Source: an uncultured Opitutales bacterium (GTDB lineage: Bacteria > Verrucomicrobiota > Verrucomicrobiia > Opitutales > UBA2995). Taken from it: a DNA stretch of 10,548 nt. Position numbers and translations under genes: made by a program. The stretch covers positions 1-10,548 of the forward strand of contig CALGUT010000152.1 in NCBI GenBank assembly GCA_937920335.1, given 5' to 3'. Position 1 is the first letter of the stretch; every line of letters begins with the position of its first letter. The notes beneath the pieces were generated by a model. It saw only the letters and a program-made list of their open reading frames with translations, made no database searches and was not told the DNA's origin. Shown here piece by piece: positions 1 to 8,100 of the stretch.

Positions 1-1950
1 GACGTCGACGCAGCAACCCTCTTGCCCAAAGATGAAGAAAGCCATGGATTCGATAACATTACAGTCGGTAATCTATCTCCAGGGCTACTTGACCGCTACA
101 TTTCTGCCGCTCAGAAGATCAGCCGTCTAGCAGTCGGCGTTTCCAGCGATAGACCTGAAGGACACACCGTCAGAATTCCAGCCGACTTCACCCAGGAAAA
201 ACATATCGAAGGTCTGCCCATAGGAACAAGAGGTGGCGCACTTCTCCCCTACACGTTTCCACAAGACGGTGAGTATGAAATCGAGGTAATGCTGACCCGT
301 GACCGCAATGAACACGTAGAGGGGCTAAACGGTCGCCATGAAATGGAGATTCTATTGGATAGAGCTGTCCTCGGATCTTTCACAGTAGAGCCGCCCAAAG
401 GCCGTCGAGATCACTCCCAAGTCGATGATCACTTAAAGACCCGCACATTTATCAATGCAGGCCCCAAGCAAATTGGAGTGACGTTTATCAAAAAGCCATA
501 CTCGCTCCTCGAAACCAAGCGCCAACCATTTGAGGCCCACTATAATTACCACCGACACCCACGACTGAGTCCGGCGGTATACCAGATATCTGTTACCGGC
601 CCCTACAACGGACAAGGCGCCAAAGATACACCGAGCCGCGAAAAGCTTTTCATCCGTTACCCAAAAAACGAGAAAGACGAGCTGCCAGCCGCTCGCGATA
701 TTCTAACCAACTTGATGAAGAAGGCTTACCGACGTTCAATAACGAAAGTGGACCTTGAGCAACCTCTGACATTCTACAAGGACGCCGCAAAAGACCATGG
801 GTTTGAAGCAGGTATCGAAGCAGCTCTTAGTTCCATTTTGGTAAACCCAGAGTTCATTTTCAAAATCGAACGGGAGCCGAAGGGCTTACGGGCCGGAACT
901 CCCTACCATGTCAGCGACCTGGAACTAGCCTCACGCTTGTCATTCTTTATTTGGAGCAGTATTCCCGACGACGAGTTACTTGATGAAGCGATCGCTGGAA
1001 GGCTAAGCCAACCCGACACACTCGAGAAACAGGTGCGACGTATGTTAACCGACGAAAAAGCATCCAACCTTGCCAATAACTTCGCAGACCAATGGCTTCA
1101 CTTGCGAAACTTGCAAGCGGTGACTCCCGATCTACGGTTGTACCCAGACTTTGACGATAACCTTCGGCAATCCTTCAAAATAGAAACAGAACTCTTTTTC
1201 GAGAGCGTTCTAAGAGCCGATGGTAGTGTACTCGATTTGATAAAGTCCGACTACACATTCCTTAACGAACGACTGGCAAAACACTACGGAATCCCGAACG
1301 TATTCGGAAGCAGGTTTCGCAAAGTACAGCTAAAGCCTGAATACAACCGAGGCGGATTACTCAGACAAGGAAGCGTATTAACAGTCACCTCTTACGCGAC
1401 ACGAACATCGCCGGTCATCCGTGGACATTGGATACTAGAGAACATCATTGGCACACCACCACCACCACCACCACCAGACGTTCCCGCACTTGAAGAAAAC
1501 TCCGTAGACCAGACTCTTTCTATGCGCGAAATGCTAGCCGAGCACCGCGCCAATCCAGCCTGTGCCGGTTGCCACAATCTCATGGATCCCGTAGGATTCG
1601 CACTTGAGAATTTCGATGCGATTGGGCGATGGAGAGAATTTGAAAACGGCGCATCCGTGGATGCTACCGGTGGACTTCCCGACGGCAGTCTCTTTGATGG
1701 AGTCGCACCGATGGAAGACGGTCTATTAGACCGACCCGAACTTTTTGTTCGCACGTTGAGCGAGAAGTTACTTACCTTTGCTCTTGGTCGAGGTGTTGAA
1801 TATCACGACGCCCCGGCAGTGAGAAAAATTGTAAAAGATGCCGAGATGGAGGATTATCGTTTCTCATCCATCGTCTTAGGTATTGTGAACAGTGTCCCTT
1901 TCCAAATGAGAAACAAACTCGAAGAGGAGTATGCCTCAACAGAACCCTAA
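1..1950 (+). CDS. DUF1592/DUF1588/DUF1585 c-haem protein (5' end outside window)
   Basis: The reading frame is open from base 1 to the TAA at 1948-1950. The first codons (DVDAATLLP) already belong to the conserved DUF1587 segment, so the true start lies upstream and the first TTG at base 22 is not the start. Counting residues from base 1: the tail of DUF1587 ends near 45; about 50-215 is a beta-rich stretch resembling the carbohydrate-binding-like insert of this family; DUF1595 is about 230-292 (AYRRS); DUF1592 about 302-430 (ELASRLSFFIW); DUF1588 about 449-546 (GGLLRQGS, TSPVIRG, seven prolines, then CAGCH at 521-525 followed by MDPVGFALE); DUF1585 about 560-640 (LLTFALGRGVEY). The CAGCH motif fits covalent haem c attachment, hence a periplasmic or cell-surface location. 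A further N-terminal cytochrome domain (PSCyt1 type) is usual in the family but cannot be seen here. The enzymatic role is not established. The gene leads a three-gene cluster with a DUF1552 partner. Confidence 0.93.
   Translation, partial: DVDAATLLPKDEESHGFDNITVGNLSPGLLDRYISAAQKISRLAVGVSSDRPEGHTVRIPADFTQEKHIEGLPIGTRGGALLPYTFPQDGEYEIEVMLTRDRNEHVEGLNGRHEMEILLDRAVLGSFTVEPPKGRRDHSQVDDHLKTRTFINAGPKQIGVTFIKKPYSLLETKRQPFEAHYNYHRHPRLSPAVYQISVTGPYNGQGAKDTPSREKLFIRYPKNEKDELPAARDILTNLMKKAYRRSITKVDLEQPLTFYKDAAKDHGFEAGIEAALSSILVNPEFIFKIEREPKGLRAGTPYHVSDLELASRLSFFIWSSIPDDELLDEAIAGRLSQPDTLEKQVRRMLTDEKASNLANNFADQWLHLRNLQAVTPDLRLYPDFDDNLRQSFKIETELFFESVLRADGSVLDLIKSDYTFLNERLAKHYGIPNVFGSRFRKVQLKPEYNRGGLLRQGSVLTVTSYATRTSPVIRGHWILENIIGTPPPPPPPDVPALEENSVDQTLSMREMLAEHRANPACAGCHNLMDPVGFALENFDAIGRWREFENGASVDATGGLPDGSLFDGVAPMEDGLLDRPELFVRTLSEKLLTFALGRGVEYHDAPAVRKIVKDAEMEDYRFSSIVLGIVNSVPFQMRNKLEEEYASTEP
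1456..1476 (+). repeat. (CCA)7 trinucleotide repeat encoding polyproline
   Basis: Seven perfect tandem CCA codons encode seven consecutive prolines inside the DUF1588 domain, between the ILENIIGT and DVPALEE segments. A proline run at this point is common in the family, so it is probably a functional linker. The identical codons make it a possible slippage site, and a run this long would be expected to need EF-P for translation. Confidence 0.9.
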
Positions 1951-1964
1951 AATATAGATTCGAC

Positions 1965-3311
1965 ATGAAATTCATCACTAAAAAAGCGATACCCCGTAGA
2001 ACCTTTTTGAAAGGTGTAGGAACCACACTTGCACTCCCATTGCTGGATTCGATGATACCAGCAGCTACTGCCTCTATCAATACACCTGCTAATTCTGTTC
2101 GAAGACTGGGCTACGTTTTTATGCCTATGGGATGCGATCAGTCCCGCTGGACACCCAAGAGCGAAGGCGATTTGTCACAGCTCTCACCCATTCTAGAATC
2201 GCTCGAACCCGTAAAGAACCACACAACGGTTCTCACAAACATGGAGTTGCGTAACGCCTATCCAGGCTCGCATGCAACGTCCAACTCTTCATTTCTAAGC
2301 GCTGCGAAAGCGAAGGTCACTGAAAGTTCAGACTATTACCTCGGAACCACTGCGGACCAGCTAGCAGCCAAACAAATCGGACAAGAAACCCAGCTGCCTT
2401 CTCTGGAACTCGCCATGGACCTTCTGCAAACCGTTGGGCAATGCGACAATGGTTACGCCTGTGTTTACCAAAACAACCTTTCCTGGTCGTCACCAACGAC
2501 CCCGTTGCCAGCCGAAGCCCATCCTCGCCTCGTATTTGAAAACCTATTCGGCGAAGGCGGAACACCCGAAGAACGCGCAGTAGCCCTTAGAAAACGAGCC
2601 AGCCTTCTCGACGCTGTAGCCGATAGTATCCAGCGGTTGAAAAAAGATCTCGGAGCCGCTGATCGAAATAGAGTCTCCGAATATCTGGACTCCATTCGCG
2701 AAGTTGAACGCAGAATTCAGCAGGCAGAAAGCGCAACCAAAGACAGCCCACTTCCCGATCTCGATCGTCCGATGGGTGTCCCAGCTGCTTATGCCGATCA
2801 TGCAAGACTGATGTTTGACCTCCAACTATTGGCGTATCAGGGGGACATCACACGCATAAGCACATTCCAGATTGCCCGCGAAACGAGTAATCGATCGTAT
2901 CCGGAAATTGGAATCGCTGAACCTCACCACCCACTTTCACACCACGGTGACAACGCGGAAAAGATCGCAAAAATGGCGAAAATCAACGCCTTCCACGTAT
3001 CTCTATTCGCCGAATACCTTGAAAAGCTTAAGAATACCCCCGAAGGTAACGGATCTCTTCTCGATAACGTGCTCATCCTCTATGGAAGTGGCATCGGCAA
3101 TCCGAATGTTCATGACCACACCAACCTTCCTATCATCGTAGCAGGTGGCGCCGCAGGGGGCATGAAAGGAAATCGCCATATCCGTTTCGACGAAGTCACA
3201 CCTCTGGCAAACCTGCACCTATCTCTACTCGATAAAGTCGGTGTGAAGATCGATGCCTTTGGAGACAGCAACGGAATGGTGGACGGCCTGTTCCAACCGT
3301 TATCTGTTTAA
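1965..3311 (+). CDS. DUF1552 (HXXSHH) family Tat-exported protein
   Basis: A 448-residue protein, the usual length for the DUF1552/HXXSHH family (PF07586). The N-terminus has a twin-arginine signal, IPRRTFLKG with R11-R12, followed by the hydrophobic stretch VGTTLALPLLD and an AATA-type cleavage region. Tat export implies that it folds in the cytoplasm before secretion, often because of a bound cofactor. The family's signature motif is intact: HPLSHH at residues 322-327, preceded by a further His (H321). Other family-like stretches are GYVFMPMGC near 46-54 and LILYGSGIGN in the C-terminal half. The ATG lies 14 bases after the upstream stop, so the two genes are almost certainly co-transcribed. 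No convincing Shine-Dalgarno sequence precedes it; the start rests on the Tat signal. DUF1552 proteins are regularly found beside DUF1592 proteins, which implies a joint role, but no reaction has been assigned. A metal site made by the His cluster is an inference. Confidence 0.93.
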   Translation: MKFITKKAIPRRTFLKGVGTTLALPLLDSMIPAATASINTPANSVRRLGYVFMPMGCDQSRWTPKSEGDLSQLSPILESLEPVKNHTTVLTNMELRNAYPGSHATSNSSFLSAAKAKVTESSDYYLGTTADQLAAKQIGQETQLPSLELAMDLLQTVGQCDNGYACVYQNNLSWSSPTTPLPAEAHPRLVFENLFGEGGTPEERAVALRKRASLLDAVADSIQRLKKDLGAADRNRVSEYLDSIREVERRIQQAESATKDSPLPDLDRPMGVPAAYADHARLMFDLQLLAYQGDITRISTFQIARETSNRSYPEIGIAEPHHPLSHHGDNAEKIAKMAKINAFHVSLFAEYLEKLKNTPEGNGSLLDNVLILYGSGIGNPNVHDHTNLPIIVAGGAAGGMKGNRHIRFDEVTPLANLHLSLLDKVGVKIDAFGDSNGMVDGLFQPLSV

Positions 3312-3344
3312 GAAATTCAAAAGAATCCCATACCCCACCATTGA

Positions 3345-4811
3345 ATGAAAACGTATCTCGTTCTGAGCGTTTCTTGTCTGCTTTTCGCAAATAATGTTCT
3401 TAACGCCAATCGCCTGGTTGACGCTGTTGAGAAAAATGAAAGCTTTGAGATTCAAGCGTTTCTGACAAAGGATGTAGACGTCAATCAAGCCCAGATAGAT
3501 GGTATGACCGCCCTCCATTGGGCCGCTCATCACAATGATACGGCCCTAGCGCTTTCACTCCTCGAACGGGGGGCCAATCCATCGGCTCAAAATCGCTACG
3601 GCGTCACTCCTATTTATTTGGCCTGCTTGAACGGAAACTCGAATCTAACCCGCAGTCTTCTCGATGCAGGCGCAGATCCTAATGCAACTATCAACGGCGA
3701 CGAAACGGCTCTCATGACGGCGGCACGAACTGGAAATCTCGCTACCGTCAAAGCATTGATTGATGCGGGAGCGGAAATCGAGTCAACGGAACGAAAGGGG
3801 CAAACCGCGCTGATGTGGGCCGCGCATGAGGGACATGTTGAAGTCGCCGAATTGCTACTTGAGAACGGCGCAGATTTTTTAACAACCCTGGACTCGGGAT
3901 TCACCCCTTTCTATTTTGCCATACGGGAAGGCCACACGGAAGTTGTGGACCTTCTGATTGCTGCTGGAGCTAATGTAAACGGTGCAATCTACTACGTTGG
4001 AAAATCTAATAAAGGGCCACTCAGAGGCTCGAGTCCTCTTATGCTCGCCGTCGAGAACGGACATTACGATCTCGCTGTCCATCTATTAGACGAAGGGGCG
4101 AATCCGAATGATATGCGGACTGGTTTTTCGATTTTGCATGCCCTTACCTGGATACGTAAACCGGACATTGGAGAATCTGCAAGTGGAGCTCCTCCCCCCA
4201 AGGGTTCTGGCAAACGGAATAGTGAGCAGTTCATCCGAGAACTCGTCGCTCGAGGAGCTGATGTAAACGCCCAGATCACCCGCGGACGCCGTGCAGGGGG
4301 CGCAAGGTTTAGCGATATTGGAGCGACCCCATTCTTTATGGCATCAGATAGAGCGGATTTGGATTATATGAAGTTACTTCTGGAATTGGGGGCAGATCCA
4401 TTTATTAAAAACGAAGATAACTGCACAGCACTTCTCGTTGCCGCCGGAATCGGGAGCCATGCTCCAGAAGAAGAGGCTGGATCAGAACAAGAATGCCGGG
4501 ATGCCGTCGAATTTCTGCTCGGCCTGGGCCTAGACATCAACGCCGTGGACAAAAATGGACAAACCGCGATGCATGGCGCCGCCTTTAAGAACGCACCGGC
4601 CGTGGCCTGGTTCCTCCACGAGAACGGAGCAGACGTGAAAATTTGGAACACAACTAATAAACGGAAGCGGACCCCTCTACTTATAGCCGAGGGCTATCGC
4701 CCAGGGAATTTCAAACCCTCCTTTGAGACCATTGAAGCGATCGAGGCGATTATGCTAGATGCAGGAGTCGAAATTCCGACCGGCCCAAAGCCCAATCAGA
4801 CGAACTACTAG
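3345..4811 (+). CDS. Secreted ankyrin-repeat protein
   Basis: A 488-residue protein with a Sec signal peptide: Lys2, a hydrophobic core YLVLSVSCLLFA, and a likely cut after the NVLNA at residue 21. Almost all of the mature protein is ankyrin repeats, with about 11 copies or part-copies from residue 22 to 475. Clear units begin near residues 52 (GMTALHWAA), 85 (GVTPIYLAC), 118, 151 (GQTALMWAA), 184, 228, 326, 359 and 405, each ending in a GANPN or GADVN-type turn. Two longer inserts break the array, about 212-227 and 268-322; the second includes GAPPPKGSGK. The protein probably acts as a periplasmic or surface binding scaffold, since ankyrin repeats bind other proteins and have no catalytic activity of their own. 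It begins 33 bases after the DUF1552 gene and is probably the last gene of that operon, so the other two products are the obvious candidate partners. Cys11 is too near the N-terminus and has Ser at -3, so a lipoprotein is unlikely. No clear ribosome binding site is seen. Confidence 0.9.
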   Translation: MKTYLVLSVSCLLFANNVLNANRLVDAVEKNESFEIQAFLTKDVDVNQAQIDGMTALHWAAHHNDTALALSLLERGANPSAQNRYGVTPIYLACLNGNSNLTRSLLDAGADPNATINGDETALMTAARTGNLATVKALIDAGAEIESTERKGQTALMWAAHEGHVEVAELLLENGADFLTTLDSGFTPFYFAIREGHTEVVDLLIAAGANVNGAIYYVGKSNKGPLRGSSPLMLAVENGHYDLAVHLLDEGANPNDMRTGFSILHALTWIRKPDIGESASGAPPPKGSGKRNSEQFIRELVARGADVNAQITRGRRAGGARFSDIGATPFFMASDRADLDYMKLLLELGADPFIKNEDNCTALLVAAGIGSHAPEEEAGSEQECRDAVEFLLGLGLDINAVDKNGQTAMHGAAFKNAPAVAWFLHENGADVKIWNTTNKRKRTPLLIAEGYRPGNFKPSFETIEAIEAIMLDAGVEIPTGPKPNQTNY

Positions 4812-4855
4812 CGCTTCATAAAAACGACATAGATCGTTTGTCCGGATTGAAGAGC
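4811..4855 (+). other. Nested inverted repeat at the 3' end of the ankyrin gene
   Basis: Directly after the stop codon, GCGCTTCA (4811-4818) pairs with TGAAGAGC (4848-4855) with one G-A mismatch. It encloses an inner hairpin, AAACGA (4822-4827) with TCGTTT (4834-4839). No T tract follows, so this is not a standard intrinsic terminator. It could be a 3'-end stabilising structure or a Rho-associated end. Short stems like these also arise by chance. Confidence 0.3.
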
Positions 4856-4921
4856 GTTAACTCAACTAGCTGAGTAAGTTCTGGGCCACTTACTTTACTG
4901 TCACATAAATAATGGACAGTT

Positions 4922-4937
4922 GTGCAACGCGTTCCAC
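4922..4937. promoter_or_regulatory. Candidate operator palindrome upstream of the receptor gene
   Basis: GTGCAACGCGTTCCAC is a 16-base near-perfect palindrome: the core AACGCGTT is fully symmetric, the outer GTG/CAC pairs match, and one C-C position breaks the symmetry. It overlaps a second small inverted repeat, CCAC (4934-4937) with GTGG (4941-4944). Its size suits a dimeric helix-turn-helix regulator, but no regulator gene lies in the window and the site is 214 bases from the receptor start. This is a suggestion only. Confidence 0.25.
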
Positions 4938-5084
4938 TGCGTGGATATTGAGCGGATCTCTAATAGTACGCCTACTTTTGAGCAATAAACAGAAGATACT
5001 TGATCGTTCCCCGATGTTGCTTGGCTCAAAGGGCGAATAGCACACCAAAACCTCTAACAGCCCCAACTAACCATCAATCCCTGA

Positions 5085-5110
5085 AGTTGCCGAATGGAAA
5101 GACGGCAGCT
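5085..5110 (+). promoter_or_regulatory. Candidate leader hairpin upstream of the receptor gene
   Basis: AGTTGCCG (5085-5092) pairs with CGGCAGCT (5103-5110) as an 8-bp stem with one G-U pair and a purine-rich 10-base loop, AATGGAAAGA. It ends 41 bases before the receptor ATG and has no T tract, so it is not a terminator. If the transcript starts upstream it would form in the 5' leader and could affect stability or translation. It matches no riboswitch class that I recognise. Confidence 0.3.
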
Positions 5111-5151
5111 CTGGATAAATCTACGAATAACACTCACCCCGTATTGTTACT

Positions 5152-8100
5152 ATGATACACAGAATACTAGACACAAAATCACGCAAGCGATGGCCACTGA
5201 CTTTATTAGTCGGTACTATGGCTTTTAACAACCTGTCTCTCCTAGCTCAAGAGGATGGAGAAGTCTTTGAACTCTCCCCCTTTACCGTTGAGCCCAACGA
5301 AGGATGGGTTGCTGAAAACACATTGGCTGGAAGCCGCCTCAACACCAACTTAAGAGACGTCGCGGCCCAGATCGAAGTTATCACCATGGATTTCATGGAT
5401 GATTTCGCACTCAACTCGATCGAAGACGCTGCTATCTATTCAACAAACCTCGAAGCAGCAAACGAGATCGTTACGGGAACCGGGTTGCAAACGGGAGCTA
5501 GCGGAAACATACGCGTACGCGGCCTTGCAAGTGCAACGAACTCCAAGGAGTTCTTCGCTTACCGCGCACCATCCGACAACTACAACCTCGATCGCGTAAC
5601 TATCTCAGCAGGTCCGAGTTCTATCCTATTCGGAACTGGTAGCCCGGCAGGGGTTATCAATTCTACCCTCAAACGCGCACAGTTTTCCGACTTCGGAAAA
5701 ATCAAGGTGCAAGCAGATGACTGGAATGGCCATCGGGTAGAATTAGACTACAATAAAGTTCTCATTGAGGACAAACTCGCGCTCCGCGCGGCCATCATGA
5801 ACGAAGACAAAGCCTTTGGCCTAGACCCCAGCGGACAGGACTCCACTCGCTTCTATGGAACGTTAACCTGGAAGCCATTTGAAAATACCACGATCAACTT
5901 CATGTATGAAAGTGTAGACATTCGAGTCTCCCGCCCGTCAAGGTTGCTTCCTTATGACTACATCACCCCTTGGTATGAGTCTCAAACACTTGGAGTTGAC
6001 AAAGGTGGAAGCGGCGGCGGATACCCTAACCAGTTTATATTCCCCAACTCGGCAGAGTGGGCAGCTAGCGGAAGTAACTTGAATCTTGAAGGCGTTACGG
6101 GCCAGCAGTTGTTCGAAAATACCAATGGAGCACCGATAATGGTTCAGGGACAACCGAATATCCCCATCGCTGGATATGCCAATAACTCTGTGCAAATTCG
6201 CCGTGAAACGAACTGGGACCACGTTCCCAATCTCAATCGCGAAGCCGACGGATTTACACTCGTCAATGACAAATATTTTCCAACCGACGTGAATACAGTC
6301 GACGGCAATCGCTGGGAAGAACTCCAGGGAAATTCAATTAACTTCTTCCTCAATCAAAAGCTATTTGAGAACGCGTATTTTGAGTTTGGATACCAGAAAG
6401 AAAGCTTTGATGAGTTCAACTCAGAACTCATGGGGTATCTGGACGCAACTGCAGTACGCGTTGACCCCAACCAATATCTTCCCGACGGCGACACACAGAA
6501 TCCTAACGCCGGCAGAACATACTTCGAGGCATCTTCTCAATACCAGAGGGGGGAATTCGAATCAGAAGACTGGCGCGCAGCACTCTCCTATGAGTTTGAC
6601 TTCGCTGAAAAGACAGAAGGTATCATGGGCTTCCTCGGTCGCCATCGCTTAGCAGGTCTCATGTCCAGTAACGAAACTGGAAGCTGGAATCAGGTTTATC
6701 GTTATTCTTTTATACCAACTCAAAACCCCGGGGCTGCGCCTGAAAATCAGTTCACATGGCCGGAAATTGCAGGTATCAATTGGGGACAACCCTACGCATT
6801 AGACGGCGACGGTAACGTACGTTACGATAATGGTGGCGATCCAATACGTAACAATCGTTGGATCGAAAACGTTGGATCAAACCGTGTGCGGACACGTTCT
6901 TACGTAGGAGGTGACGCGGGTTACGTTCCTACTACCGGTCAAGTCGCGGGTCAACCTTGGGTGATAGCTGATCAAAGCGGTCATGAATGGCTACTCGACC
7001 CTGAAAACACAGGCTTCTTTGATGAGAATGGAAATCGCCGCGTCAACCAAGCCCGATCCACAAATGGCCTCACAACCCTGGATACCAAACAATTTTCCTA
7101 TCAGGGTTTCTTCTGGGACGGACGCATCGTAGGGACCTATGGATACCGCGACGACGAGGTAGATGCCGCGTCAAAAGCAGGATTCAATCGCGACAACTGG
7201 ACTGGACTCAGACAGCACTTGGCTGACCTGCCATGGGGTGAATTCAATCAACCAGACAGCGGCATCACCCGAACAAAAGGTGTGGTCGCACATCCACTAC
7301 GCGGCTACCTGCCAGGCGGAATAGACATCGGAGTATTTTACAACGAGTCCGATACTTTCCAGCCCAGCACAAATGCCTTCGGTCCTTTCGGTGATCGCTA
7401 TCCCGGAGCTTTGGGTGACGGAGAAGACAAAGGTATTTTGCTTTCTGCCAATGACGGTCAATTCTCACTTCGCTACAACAAGTTCGAGAATAGCTCTGGA
7501 CCTGCTCGTGCCGCAAATACTCCGTTCAACCGAGTACGCTGGCAGATCAGTCCGATCGAAAATCGCCTACAAGGTGTATCCCCAAGTATGCCGACCATCG
7601 TCGGCAACGGCGATGCGTTCCCTATCCTGGGTAATGGTGATCCTTACTGGGTAGTCAGCTTCAAGGTGGCAACTGGTGAGGAGATCTCAGCCAACTGGAA
7701 AGTTACCGATAACCTCGACATTCGCTTCAACTGGACCCAACAGGAAGTTACTGAAAGTAACATCGGACTCGAGTGGTGGGACTGGATTGCCCAACGCGAA
7801 CCCGTTTGGGGTGCCCTTAGTATTCCAGAGGGTGGCGAAGGAAACCCGCGTGACTTAAATGGCAATGGAACTATCGGAACCTGGACCTGGAATACCACCA
7901 ACGCAGCGACCGATACCTATCCGATTCCATGGAACGACAATCAGCTCGTTGAAAACGGTGGTGAATCAGTCAAGGAACGCTGGGAACGGATCGTCGTTAA
8001 CGGTTCAACCGGTATCAATGTCATTCAAGGACTGGACGGAAAATCAAATGAGTTCGTTCGCGACAATCGGTTCAACGTCAACGCAAGCTATCGTTTCACA

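Larger units (their letters stand above)
4812..5151. other. 340-base intergenic region
   Basis: No convincing gene lies here. The longest plus-strand frame with an ATG (4912-5040, 42 codons) has no ribosome binding site and no recognisable motif. The region should contain the end of the ankyrin operon and the promoter and leader of the receptor gene. I found no -35/-10 pair with good spacing that I would defend. It does hold several inverted repeats. Three are listed separately (4811-4855, 4922-4937, 5085-5110). A smaller one pairs ACTCA at 4860-4864 with TGAGT at 4871-4875. Confidence 0.7.

Noticed and set aside
22..24. TTG as the start of the first gene
   Set aside because: The frame is open to base 1 and the residues before the TTG fit the conserved DUF1587 segment, so the gene continues beyond the left edge.
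1392..1754. 120-codon minus-strand frame with a glycine run
   Set aside because: It lies opposite the conserved DUF1588/DUF1585 domains, and its glycine run is the complement of the CCA repeat; it has no features of its own.
3345..4811. Ankyrin protein as a eukaryote-type secreted effector or toxin
   Set aside because: It has an ordinary Sec signal peptide and sits in an operon with periplasmic proteins. Nothing suggests a host-directed secretion system.
4822..4839. Intrinsic terminator after the ankyrin gene
   Set aside because: The stem is only six pairs, mostly weak, and is followed by GTCCGG and not a T tract.
4912..5040. Small plus-strand frame of 42 codons in the intergenic region
   Set aside because: It has no ribosome binding site, no signal peptide or motif, and its length is expected by chance.
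5151..5156. TATGAT, close to a -10 promoter box
   Set aside because: It overlaps the receptor's start codon. Using it would remove the signal peptide's start, and no suitable -35 element lies upstream.
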